Shown here in pieces: positions 43,831 to 52,168 of a DNA stretch of 64,000 nucleotides. The translations under genes were made by a program, and so were the position numbers. This DNA comes from Streptomyces sp. NBC_01717 (lineage in GTDB: Bacteria > Actinomycetota > Actinomycetes > Streptomycetales > Streptomycetaceae). The stretch lies in assembly GCF_036248255.1 (NCBI RefSeq), contig NZ_CP109178.1:6970001-7034000 (forward strand), read 5' to 3'. The notes beneath the pieces are model-generated. The model worked only from the letters and a program-made list of their open reading frames with translations. It was not told the origin of the DNA and ran no database searches. Positions within the stretch are counted from its first letter, which is position 1; every line of letters starts with the position of its first letter.

Positions 43831-44765
43831 ACCACCAGCACACCGACGAAAGGCCTGTCCGCATGGACCTCACACCGCTGAAGGCGGCCCTCGCAGATGT
43901 CGTGGCGATCCCGGTGACCCCGTTCGCCGCGGACGGGACCATCGACACGGCGGCTCACCGCGGACTGCTGCGGCGGCTCCTCGACGGCGGCGTACGCATC
44001 CTCACCCCGAACGGCAACACCGGGGAGTTCTACGCGCTCACTCCCGAGGAGCGGCGCACCGTCACCGAACTGACCATCGACGAGGTGGGCGGACGCGCCA
44101 CGGTCCTGGTCGGGGTCGGGCACGACGTGCCGACCGCCGTGGCCGCAGCCGAGCACGCACGCGACGCCGGCGCCGAGATGGTGATGGTCCACCAGCCCGT
44201 GCACCCGTACGTCTCGCAGGACGGCTGGGTCGACTACCACCGGACGATCGCGGAAGCCGTCCCCGGACTCGGCGTCGTGCCGTACATCCGCAACCCGCAG
44301 CTCGACGGGGAGCGTCTCGCCGCGCTCGCCGACAGCTGCCCCAATGTCATCGGTGTGAAGTACGCCGTCCCGGACGCCGCGCGGTTCGCGGCCTTCGCCC
44401 GGGACGCGGGCCTGGACCGGTTCGTCTGGATCGCCGGTCTCGCCGAGCTGTACGCCCCCGCCTACTTCTCCGCCGGGGCCACCGGCTTCACCTCCGGACT
44501 CGTCAACGTCGCACCCGGCGTCTCGCTCGCCATGCTGGAGGCACTGCGGGCCGGCGACCACCCGTCGGCGATGAAGGTCTGGGAGCAGATCCGCCGCTTC
44601 GAGGAGCTGCGTGCCGACCGCCAGTCCGCCAACAACGTGACGGTCGTCAAGGAGGCCCTCGCCTCGCTCGGCCTCTGCCGTCGCGATGTCCGCCCGCCCA
44701 GCCGGGTGCTGCCCGAGGAGCGGCGTGCCGAGGTCGCCGACGAGGTCGCCGGGTGGTCGATATGA
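43827..44765 (+). CDS. DapA-family lyase/dehydratase for a 2-keto-3-deoxy sugar acid
   Basis: 312 residues of the dihydrodipicolinate synthase superfamily. VVAIPVTPFAADGTIDTAAHRG, LTPNGNTGEFYALTPEE and the Schiff-base Lys in VIGVKYAVPDAARF are visible. GGAGG lies seven bases before the ATG at 43827; an ATG 12 codons later is possible. Sandwiched between a GntR regulator and an IlvD/Edd sugar-acid dehydratase with four-base overlaps on both sides, it probably acts on that dehydratase's product, as L-2-keto-3-deoxyarabonate dehydratase would. The exact substrate is inference. Confidence 0.8.
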   Translation: MNHQHTDERPVRMDLTPLKAALADVVAIPVTPFAADGTIDTAAHRGLLRRLLDGGVRILTPNGNTGEFYALTPEERRTVTELTIDEVGGRATVLVGVGHDVPTAVAAAEHARDAGAEMVMVHQPVHPYVSQDGWVDYHRTIAEAVPGLGVVPYIRNPQLDGERLAALADSCPNVIGVKYAVPDAARFAAFARDAGLDRFVWIAGLAELYAPAYFSAGATGFTSGLVNVAPGVSLAMLEALRAGDHPSAMKVWEQIRRFEELRADRQSANNVTVVKEALASLGLCRRDVRPPSRVLPEERRAEVADEVAGWSI

Positions 44766-46498
44766 CGCGCGAGGACGGAAGGATCAGTTCCGAGGAGCTG
44801 CGCAGTCACCAGTGGTACGGGACGGACGGGCTGCGGTCGTTCAGCCACCGGGCGCGCACCCGCCAGCTCGGCTACCTCCCCGAGGAACACCTCGGCAAGC
44901 CGGTCATCGCGATCCTCAACACCTGGTCCGACATCAACCCGTGCCACGTCCATCTGCGTGACCGTGCGCAGGCGGTCAAGCGGGGCGTCTGGCAGGCGGG
45001 CGGCTTCCCGCTCGAATTCCCGGTCTCCACCCTCTCGGAGACGTTCCAGAAGCCGACCCCGATGCTCTACCGCAACATGCTGGCGATGGAGACGGAGGAG
45101 CTGCTGCGCTCCTACCCGGTCGACGGCGCCGTGCTGCTGGGCGGCTGCGACAAGTCGACGCCCGCGCTGCTGATGGGTGCCGCATCGGTCGACCTGCCGA
45201 CCGTGTTCGTGCCGGCCGGGCCGATGCTGCCGGGGCACTGGCGCAACGAAGTCCTCGGCTCCGGCACCGACATGTGGAAGTACTGGGACGACAAGCGGGC
45301 CGGGCTCATCGGCGACTGCGAGATGGGTGAGCTGGAGAACGGGCTCGCGCGCTCGCCCGGCCACTGCATGACGATGGGAACGGCGTCCACCCTGACGGCC
45401 GCCGCCGAGGCGCTCGGTGTCACGGTGCCGGGAGCCTCGTCGATCCCGGCCGTGGACTCCGGGCACGACCGGATGGCGGCGCAGTCCGGACTCCGGATCG
45501 TCGAGCTGGTGTGGCAGCAGCGGAAGCTGTCGTCGATCCTCACCGCGGAGGCGTACGAGGACGCGGTCGCCACCGTTCTGGCGCTCGGCGGCTCCACCAA
45601 CGCCGTCATCCATCTGATCGCGATGGCGGGCCGCTCGGGAGTGAAGCTCACCCTCGACGACTTCGACCGGATCGCCCGCACCGTCCCCGTGCTCGCCAAT
45701 CTCCGCCCCGGCGGGAAGTACCTGATGGAGGACTTCCATTTCGCCGGCGGGCTGCCCGGGTTCCTGGCCGGGCTGACCGACGTACTGCACCTGGACAGGC
45801 CGACCGTCTCGTACGACACGCTCCGCGAGCAGCTCGACGGAGCGCTCGTGCACAACTCCGATGTCATCCGCGACCGCGACAACCCCCTCGCGGAGGAGGG
45901 CGGCGTGGCGGTCCTGCGCGGCAACCTCTGCCCGGACGGCGCGGTGATCAAGCACATCGCCGCCGAACCGGAACTGCTGCGGCACACCGGGCCGGCGGTC
46001 GTCTTCGAGAACTACCGGGAGATGCAGCACAGCATCAACGATCCGGCCCTGGCCCTCACGCCGGACCATGTGCTGGTGCTCCGCAACGCCGGACCCAAGG
46101 GCGGTCCCGGGATGCCCGAGTACGGGATGCTGCCGATCCCCGACTATCTGCTCAAGCAGGGTGTCCGGGACATGGTGCGGCTCTCCGACGCCCGGATGAG
46201 CGGCACCAGTTACGGGGCGTGCGTGCTGCACATCGCGCCCGAGTCGTACGTCGGCGGTCCGCTCGCCCTCGTCCGCACCGGTGACCTGATCACCCTGGAC
46301 GTCGAGGCGCGACTGCTTCATCTCGACGTGCCGGAACAGGAGTTGGCGAGGCGCCGGGCCGCGTGGACGCCGCCGCCCACCCGGTACGAGCGCGGTTACG
46401 GCGCGCTGTACCACGACCAGATCACCCAGGCCGACCAGGGCTGCGACTTCGCCTTCCTGGCCCGGCAGGGCGAGGTGCCCGACCCGTACGCGGGCTGA
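44762..46498 (+). CDS. IlvD/Edd family sugar-acid dehydratase (L-arabinonate dehydratase-like)
   Basis: 578 residues, the length of L-arabinonate/D-xylonate dehydratases rather than of IlvD (about 615) or Edd (about 600). Iron-sulfur and Mg site motifs are ILNTWSDINPCHVHLRDRAQ, LLGGCDKSTPALLMGAASV and GLIGDCEMGELENGLARSPGHC. The C-terminal domain carries SDARMSGTSYGACVLHIAPES. Family members remove water from aldonic acids to give 2-keto-3-deoxy acids. It overlaps the DapA-family gene upstream, completing a two-step route to alpha-ketoglutarate semialdehyde if the substrate is a pentonate. Confidence 0.85.
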   Translation: MTREDGRISSEELRSHQWYGTDGLRSFSHRARTRQLGYLPEEHLGKPVIAILNTWSDINPCHVHLRDRAQAVKRGVWQAGGFPLEFPVSTLSETFQKPTPMLYRNMLAMETEELLRSYPVDGAVLLGGCDKSTPALLMGAASVDLPTVFVPAGPMLPGHWRNEVLGSGTDMWKYWDDKRAGLIGDCEMGELENGLARSPGHCMTMGTASTLTAAAEALGVTVPGASSIPAVDSGHDRMAAQSGLRIVELVWQQRKLSSILTAEAYEDAVATVLALGGSTNAVIHLIAMAGRSGVKLTLDDFDRIARTVPVLANLRPGGKYLMEDFHFAGGLPGFLAGLTDVLHLDRPTVSYDTLREQLDGALVHNSDVIRDRDNPLAEEGGVAVLRGNLCPDGAVIKHIAAEPELLRHTGPAVVFENYREMQHSINDPALALTPDHVLVLRNAGPKGGPGMPEYGMLPIPDYLLKQGVRDMVRLSDARMSGTSYGACVLHIAPESYVGGPLALVRTGDLITLDVEARLLHLDVPEQELARRRAAWTPPPTRYERGYGALYHDQITQADQGCDFAFLARQGEVPDPYAG

Positions 46499-46528
46499 TC
46501 GCCCACCGAGAATTCCGGCGCACCGAGC

Positions 46529-46544
46529 GTTCGGCAGACCGAAC
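46529..46544. promoter_or_regulatory. Inverted repeat GTTCGG-CAGA-CCGAAC, candidate IclR operator
   Basis: A perfect 6-bp inverted repeat (7 bp with flanking C and G) with a 4-base spacer, in the 132-base gap before the ABC transporter operon. It matches the repeat at 63501-63516 next to iclR. It could also form a weak terminator hairpin for the dehydratase gene. Confidence 0.55.
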
Positions 46545-46552
46545 GGCATGCG

Positions 46553-46564
46553 GAAAGCGCTTGC
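46553..46564. promoter_or_regulatory. LacI-type operator core
   Basis: GAAAGCGCTTGC with palindromic centre AAGCGCTT, the usual core of LacI/GalR-family sites in actinobacterial sugar operons, 67 bases before the transporter start. No LacI gene is in this window. Confidence 0.5.
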
Positions 46565-46630
46565 GCAATACACGCACCACCAGCACTCGCACCACCGATA
46601 CCCGCACTTGCCAAAGAACGGAGACGTGTC

Positions 46631-47560
46631 ATGGCCCAAGCCGCCGCTGTGGCCACACCGCCCAAGGTGCCCCGGCGCCGCTCCGCGACCCCCCGCCGGC
46701 TGCCGTATCTGCTGGTCGCCCCCGCGGGGCTGCTGATGCTGGGCTTCATCGCCTACCCGATGATCAGCGTCTTCTACTACAGCCTGCAGAACTACAACGT
46801 CACCAAGCCGTGGCGGAACGGCTTCGCCGGCTTCGACAACTTCACCCGGATATTCACCGAGGACGACCAGTTCTGGTCGACGCTCGGCTTCAGCGCCCAG
46901 TGGGTCGTCACTCAGGTCGCGCTCCAGCTGACCCTGGGACTCGCGCTGGCCCTGATCGTCAATCAGACCTTCATCGGGCGGGGCATCTCCCGCGCCATGG
47001 TCTTCTCGCCCTGGGCCGTCTCCGGCGTACTGACCAGCACCATCTGGATTCTGCTCTACAACTCGTCGACCGGCTTCAGCCGCTACCTCGCGGACGCCGG
47101 GATCGGCGACTACGGCACCTCCGTGCTCTCCGACACCGGCACCGTCTTCTGGGCCGCGACCGTCGCCGAACTCTGGCGCGGGGTCCCCTTCTTCGCCATC
47201 CTCATCCTCGCCGACCTGCAGTCCGTCTCCAAGGAGCTGTACGAGGCGGCAGCGGTCGACGGCGCCGGGCGGCTGCGGCAGTTCTTCCACATCACGCTGC
47301 CGCACCTCAGGGACGCGATCATCCTCTCCACGCTGCTGCGCGGCGTCTGGGAGTTCAACAACGTCGACCTGCTCTACACCCTCACCGGTGGCGGACCGGC
47401 CGGCGAGACGACCACCCTGCCGCTCTATGTCGCCAACACAGGCATCGAGGGCCACGACTTCGGCTACGCCTCCGCACTCACCACCGTCGCCTTCGTGATC
47501 CTCCTCTTCTGCTCGATCGTCTATCTGCGCCTGAGCAAGTTCGGAGGCGACCACAAGTGA
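46631..47560 (+). CDS. Sugar ABC transporter permease (MalF/UgpA-type)
   Basis: 309 residues, six membrane segments. N-terminal LPYLLVAPAGLLMLGFIAYPMISVFYYSLQNYN is the family opening, and the cytoplasmic EAA loop reads ELYEAAAVDGAGRLRQFFHITLPHLRDAI. It forms a heterodimer with the next permease. No ATPase gene is present; Streptomyces CUT1 systems share MsiK. GTGA overlap with the next gene. Confidence 0.93.
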   Translation: MAQAAAVATPPKVPRRRSATPRRLPYLLVAPAGLLMLGFIAYPMISVFYYSLQNYNVTKPWRNGFAGFDNFTRIFTEDDQFWSTLGFSAQWVVTQVALQLTLGLALALIVNQTFIGRGISRAMVFSPWAVSGVLTSTIWILLYNSSTGFSRYLADAGIGDYGTSVLSDTGTVFWAATVAELWRGVPFFAILILADLQSVSKELYEAAAVDGAGRLRQFFHITLPHLRDAIILSTLLRGVWEFNNVDLLYTLTGGGPAGETTTLPLYVANTGIEGHDFGYASALTTVAFVILLFCSIVYLRLSKFGGDHK

Positions 47561-48468
47561 CTGCCGCACTCGCCGAGAAGCACACCGGAACCGTGCTGGA
47601 GCCCGTCCACAGCACCGAGCCGCCCACCGGGCACCTTCGCCGCGGGCGTGAGCGCGCCTTCGACGACGTACCGCGCTGGCAGATCTACGTACCACTCGGC
47701 ATCTATCTGCTCTTCACCCTCGTCCCGTTCTACTGGATGTTCCTCTTCGCCGTACGGCCCACCGGATCCACCTCGCTCCTGCCGTGGCCGATGACGGGGG
47801 AGCACTTCTCCAAGGTCTGGACCGAGCGGAGCTTCGCCGTCTTCTTCCAGAACAGCATGATCGTCGGCGTCTGCACCCTGGTCGCCACGACGCTCGTCGC
47901 CCTGTCCGGTGGCTACGCCCTCGCCCGGTTCGACTTCCGGATCAAGAACGGCTTCATGCTCGCGCTGCTCTGCTCGCAGTTCATCCCCGGCGCGCTGATG
48001 CTCGTACCGCTCTTCGAGATCTTCAAGAACCTGCAGATGATCAACTCCCTCGGGAGCGTCGTCATCGCCGAGACGGTGTTCCAGCTGCCGCTCTCCATCA
48101 TCTTGATCAGCGGCTTCATCAAGAACGTGCCGGTCAGTCTGGAAGAGGCCGCCTGGGTGGACGGCTGTTCGCGCTTCAGGGCCTTCTGCGCGGTGGTGCT
48201 GCCGCTGCTGCGCCCCGGACTGATCGCCGTCGGCTCCTTCGCCTTCGTGCACAGCTGGAACCACTTCCTGTTCGCCCTGATGTTCCTCAGCGAGCAGGAC
48301 AAGCAGACGATCCCGGTCGGCCTGAACACCCTCATCGGCGCGGACAGCGTCGACCTGGGGGCGCTCGCCGCGGGCGGTGTGATCGCCGCGATCCCCGTGG
48401 TGATCGTCTTCGCCTTCATCCAGAAGTGGCTGATCACCGGCTTCAGCGCCGGTGCCGTGAAGGGCTGA
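47557..48468 (+). CDS. Sugar ABC transporter permease (MalG/UgpE-type)
   Basis: 303 residues with six membrane segments after a 40-residue cytoplasmic lead. The EAA loop is SLEEAAWVDGCSRFRAFCAVVLPLLRPGL and the opening VPLGIYLLFTLVPFYWMFLFAVRP is typical of the MalG half. GTG start at 47557 overlapping the upstream permease stop. The matching binding protein is encoded at 52165. Confidence 0.93.
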   Translation: MTAALAEKHTGTVLEPVHSTEPPTGHLRRGRERAFDDVPRWQIYVPLGIYLLFTLVPFYWMFLFAVRPTGSTSLLPWPMTGEHFSKVWTERSFAVFFQNSMIVGVCTLVATTLVALSGGYALARFDFRIKNGFMLALLCSQFIPGALMLVPLFEIFKNLQMINSLGSVVIAETVFQLPLSIILISGFIKNVPVSLEEAAWVDGCSRFRAFCAVVLPLLRPGLIAVGSFAFVHSWNHFLFALMFLSEQDKQTIPVGLNTLIGADSVDLGALAAGGVIAAIPVVIVFAFIQKWLITGFSAGAVKG

Positions 48469-48532
48469 CAGCCGCCCCGTGACGCGCTCTCCCCACCCAC
48501 CCGCACGCCGCCCGGTCGAGGAGGACTCCACG

Positions 48533-48583
48533 ATGACCGCAACCCCACCCACACCCGCCGGACGCATGCGGAGGGCCGGATGA
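48533..48583 (+). CDS. 16-codon leader ORF ahead of the oxidoreductase gene
   Basis: Reads MTATPPTPAGRMRRAG. It has the best ribosome site in the region (GAGGAGG seven to eight bases before its ATG), and its TGA overlaps the ATG of the next gene as ATGA. It may serve only to bring ribosomes to that start; a functional peptide is not implied. Confidence 0.4.
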   Translation: MTATPPTPAGRMRRAG

Positions 48584-49755
48584 GCACGGTCCAGACGCCC
48601 GTCCCGGTCGTCCTCGCCGGCGCACGCGGCCACGGACGCTGGCACCTCGCCAACATCCGCCGCCTCCAGGACCAGGGCCTCGTCCGCCTTGCCGGCATCT
48701 GCGAGCTGACCCCGCTGACCGAGACCGAGCTCGCCCTCTTCGCCGGTGAACTCCCGTCCCAGTCAGCCGATTTCGGGGAACTCCTCGATTCCACCGGAGC
48801 TCGCGTCGCCGTCATCTGCACGCCGATCCAGACCCACACCGAACTGGCCCTGACCGCCGCCGCGCGCTCCGTCCACCTCCTGCTGGAGAAGCCGCCCGCC
48901 GCGACGTTCGCCGACTTCGAGCGGATGGTCACCGGCGTCCGGGCGGCCGGCATCGCCTGCCAGGTCGGCTTCCAGTCCTTCGGCTCGCACGCCGTGCCGG
49001 CCATCCGCGCACTCGTGGACTCCGGTGCCATCGGCGCCGTGCACGGCATCGGCGCCGCGGGTGCGTGGGTCCGCGACGACGCCTACTACCACCGGGCGCC
49101 CTGGGCCGGGCGGCGCAGGATCGGCACGGCCGACGTCGTCGACGGCGTCCTCACCAACCCCCTCGCCCACGCCGTCGCCACCGCGCTCGAACTCGCCGGC
49201 AGCGGGACGGCCGACGACGTGGCGTCCATCGAGACCGAGCTGTTCCGCGCCCATGACATCGAGGCCGACGACACCTCCTGCGTACGCATCACCACCACGC
49301 GCGGGCTGCCCGTCACCGCCGCCGTCACCCTGTGCGCCGAACAGGCCGGCGAGCCCTACGTCATCGTCCACGGCGACCGCGGCCGGATCACCTTCTGGTA
49401 CAAGCAGGACCGGGTCCTGATCCAGCGCGCCGGACACGGCCCCGAGGAGGCCGTGCACGGGCGGACCGACCTCCTGGAGAACCTCGTCGACCACCTCGCG
49501 GGCCGGGCCGCACTCCTCGTACCGCCGCAGCGCACCGGCGCGTTCATGCGGGTCGTCGAAGCCGTACGGACCGCCCCGGAGCCCGTCGCCCTGCCCTCCG
49601 ACGCCTGGCACACCGAACCCGCGACAGCCTCCACCGGGGCGCGCCGGGTGGTCCGCGGCATCGACGCCCTGGTCGCGGCGGGCGCCGACACCCTCACGCT
49701 CTTCTCCGAACTCGGCGCCCCGTGGGCGCTCCCCACCGAGGTGAGTTCATCGTGA
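48580..49755 (+). CDS. Gfo/Idh/MocA family oxidoreductase
   Basis: 391 residues. Rossmann N-terminus PVVLAGARGHGRWHLANIRRL, then the VICTPIQTHTELALTAA and HLLLEKPPAATFADFERMV blocks with the family's conserved EKP lysine. The C-terminal substrate domain follows. Members oxidise or epimerise sugars and cyclitols using NAD(P). Placement after the permeases and before a PmoA-like protein and a GH43 enzyme points to processing of an imported plant-wall sugar. Confidence 0.88.
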   Translation: MSTVQTPVPVVLAGARGHGRWHLANIRRLQDQGLVRLAGICELTPLTETELALFAGELPSQSADFGELLDSTGARVAVICTPIQTHTELALTAAARSVHLLLEKPPAATFADFERMVTGVRAAGIACQVGFQSFGSHAVPAIRALVDSGAIGAVHGIGAAGAWVRDDAYYHRAPWAGRRRIGTADVVDGVLTNPLAHAVATALELAGSGTADDVASIETELFRAHDIEADDTSCVRITTTRGLPVTAAVTLCAEQAGEPYVIVHGDRGRITFWYKQDRVLIQRAGHGPEEAVHGRTDLLENLVDHLAGRAALLVPPQRTGAFMRVVEAVRTAPEPVALPSDAWHTEPATASTGARRVVRGIDALVAAGADTLTLFSELGAPWALPTEVSSS

Positions 49756-50591
49756 CCGCATCGACCGCGTCATCCGCACTCCTGAGCTGCGCCGGACGCC
49801 CCGTCGGCCGCTACACCTACCTGCCCGCCACCGAGGGCCGTCCCTACTTCCACCCCGTCACCACCCTTGCGGGCGTCCCGGTCACCGAGGAGCGCCCGGC
49901 CGACCACCTCCACCACCTGGGCACCTCGATCGCCGTCCCGGACGTCGCCGGGCACAACTTCTGGGGCGGACGCACCTTCGTACCCGGGCAGGGCCCCACC
50001 GCACTCGACAACCACGGGATCCAGCGCCACCTCGGCTGGAAACTCCGCGACTCCGACGGCTTCGTGGAGGAGCTCAGCTGGGTGGCGGACGACACCGAGC
50101 TGCTGCGCGAGCACCGCACCGTCGCCGTCGCCGAACTCTCCGGCACCGCCTGGGCGCTGGACTTCTCCTTCTCGCTCACCAACCGCGGCACCGACGACCT
50201 CTCCATCGGCAGCCCCGCCACCAACGGCCGCCCCGGCGCCGGATACGGCGGCTTCTTCTGGCGCGCCCCGAAGGAACCCGCTGCGCCCGCCGTGTTCAGC
50301 GGAGTCGGCGACGGTGAGGAAGCGGTCCACGGAAGGGTCGCCGACTGGGTGGCCATGACGGGCGACGGCTGGACCCTCGTCTTCGCCGGCGCGACCGACG
50401 AGACCCGGCGCGACCCGTGGTTCGTCCGGACCACCCAGTACCCGGGCGTCGGTTCCTCCCTGGCCGCCGCCGAGCGGCTGCCGGTCCCGGCCGGTGCCAC
50501 CGTCGTACGCCGCGTGATCACCGTCATCGCCGACGGCCGGCTCGACCGGGCGACGGCCGCCGCATACGTCCGCCGGGCGGTGACCGCGTGA
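49752..50591 (+). CDS. PmoA-like (DUF6807) family protein
   Basis: 279 residues, soluble, beta-rich. TYLPATEGRPYFHPVTTLAGVPVTEERPADHLHHLG and the HNFWGGRTF block are characteristic of the DUF6807/PmoA family, which is regularly found beside Gfo/Idh oxidoreductases in carbohydrate operons. The biochemical role is unknown; histidines in DHLHHLG could bind metal. GTG start overlapping the oxidoreductase stop; its own stop overlaps the GH43 start (GTGA). Confidence 0.82.
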   Translation: MTASTASSALLSCAGRPVGRYTYLPATEGRPYFHPVTTLAGVPVTEERPADHLHHLGTSIAVPDVAGHNFWGGRTFVPGQGPTALDNHGIQRHLGWKLRDSDGFVEELSWVADDTELLREHRTVAVAELSGTAWALDFSFSLTNRGTDDLSIGSPATNGRPGAGYGGFFWRAPKEPAAPAVFSGVGDGEEAVHGRVADWVAMTGDGWTLVFAGATDETRRDPWFVRTTQYPGVGSSLAAAERLPVPAGATVVRRVITVIADGRLDRATAAAYVRRAVTA

Positions 50592-52168
50592 ACCGTCCCT
50601 GGACCGCCGACCTCGGCGACGGCACCTACCGCAACCCGGTCCTGAACGCCGACTGGTCCGACCCCGACGTCATCCGGGTCGGCGACGACTACTACCTCAC
50701 CGCGTCCAGCTTCGGCCGGGTCCCCGGACTGCCGCTGCTGCACTCCCGCGACCTGGTCAACTGGTCACTCGTCGGTCATGCCCTCGACCGCCTCGAACCC
50801 GCCGCGGACTTCGCCGTACCGCGCCACGACTGCGGGGTGTGGGCGCCGTCCATGCGGCACCACGCCGGCCGGTTCTGGATCTTCTGGGGCGATCCCGACC
50901 ACGGCATCCAGCAGATCAACGCCGAGTCGGTGCGCGGCCCGTGGAGCACCCCGCATCTCGTCAAGGCGGGAAAGGGACTCATCGACCCCTGCCCGCTGTG
51001 GGACGAGGAGACCGGCGAGGCCTACCTCGTGCACGCCTGGGCGAAGTCCCGCTCCGGCATCAAGAACCGGATCACCGGCCACCGGATGAGCCCCGACGGA
51101 CGCGAACTCCTCGACGAGGGCAAGACCCTGATCGACGCCGATCCGATCCCCGGCTGGTTCACCCTCGAAGGCCCCAAGCTCTACCGGCACGACGGCGAAT
51201 TCTGGATCTTCGCCCCGGCCGGCGGGGTGACCACCGGCTGGCAGGGGGCGTTCCGGTCGCGCGAGTTCTTCGGACCGTACGAGGAACGGGTCGTCCTCGC
51301 CCAGGGACGCACCGACGTCAACGGACCGCACCAGGGCGGCTGGGTCCGAACCGCGGCAGGTGAGGACTGGTTCCTGCACTTCCAGGAGCGTGGGGCGTAC
51401 GGGCGGGTGGTCCACCTCCAGCCGATGCGCTGGGGAGCGGACGGCTGGCCGGTCCTCGGCGACCACGGCGAACCCGTCCGCGTACACGCCAAGCCGGTCG
51501 CCCCCGAGCAGCCCGTCGAAGCCCCGGCGGCCGGCGACGAGTTCCCGGGCGGGCGGTACGGCAGGCAGTGGCAGTGGATGGCGAACCAGCGGCCCGGCTG
51601 GACCGTCGAGCACGCCGGGGACGGGCTGCGGCTCAGCTGCGTACGGACCGCGTACGCGCACGACCTGCGGGCCCTGCCCAACGTGCTGGTCCAGCGGCTG
51701 CCCGCCGAGACGTTCACCGTCGAGGTCGAAGTCGCCCTCGGCAGCGACGAGACCGGGGCCAAGGCGGGACTGGCCGTGCTCGGCGACGCCTTCAACTGGA
51801 TCGGCCTCGAACGCGCCGAGGACGGCGGGATCCGCCTCGTGCACCGGTACGCCGAGACCGTCGCCGAACACGAACGGGACGCCGAGCACAGCCGCCCGGC
51901 TCCCGACGGCCGGGCCCGGCTCCGGATCGAGGTCACCACGGGCGCCCGCTGCCGGTTCTTCGCCGACACCGGCGACGGGACCGGGTTCCGGACCTCGGGG
52001 CAGCCGTTCGCCGCGACTCCATGGCGCTGGGTCGGCGCACTGCTCGGCCTCTTCGCCACCGCACCGGCCGGAAAGGGACCGGCCGGGACGGCCGGCTTCA
52101 CCGGTTTCCGCATCACCGACCGAACCGCACCAGAACCGACAGAACCCAGAGAGAAGAGCCGACCATGA
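50588..52168 (+). CDS. Glycoside hydrolase family 43 protein (arabinofuranosidase/xylosidase type)
   Basis: 526 residues. An N-terminal five-bladed propeller carries the catalytic residues: base Asp in YRNPVLNADWSDPDVIRVGDDYYLTASS, middle Asp near GLIDPCPLWDEETG, acid Glu in GWFTLEGPKLYR. The C-terminal half (from about residue 320) is a concanavalin-like beta-sandwich. No signal peptide, so it probably acts in the cytoplasm on imported oligosaccharides. GTG start at 50588. Confidence 0.9.
   Translation: MNRPWTADLGDGTYRNPVLNADWSDPDVIRVGDDYYLTASSFGRVPGLPLLHSRDLVNWSLVGHALDRLEPAADFAVPRHDCGVWAPSMRHHAGRFWIFWGDPDHGIQQINAESVRGPWSTPHLVKAGKGLIDPCPLWDEETGEAYLVHAWAKSRSGIKNRITGHRMSPDGRELLDEGKTLIDADPIPGWFTLEGPKLYRHDGEFWIFAPAGGVTTGWQGAFRSREFFGPYEERVVLAQGRTDVNGPHQGGWVRTAAGEDWFLHFQERGAYGRVVHLQPMRWGADGWPVLGDHGEPVRVHAKPVAPEQPVEAPAAGDEFPGGRYGRQWQWMANQRPGWTVEHAGDGLRLSCVRTAYAHDLRALPNVLVQRLPAETFTVEVEVALGSDETGAKAGLAVLGDAFNWIGLERAEDGGIRLVHRYAETVAEHERDAEHSRPAPDGRARLRIEVTTGARCRFFADTGDGTGFRTSGQPFAATPWRWVGALLGLFATAPAGKGPAGTAGFTGFRITDRTAPEPTEPREKSRP

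Noticed and set aside
44462..47695. Very long open frame on the minus strand (over 1000 codons)
   Set aside because: It lies opposite well-supported dehydratase and permease genes, has the amino-acid bias of an antisense frame in high-GC DNA (Arg, Gly, Asp, Val) and no recognisable domain. Similar antisense frames elsewhere were dropped for the same reason.
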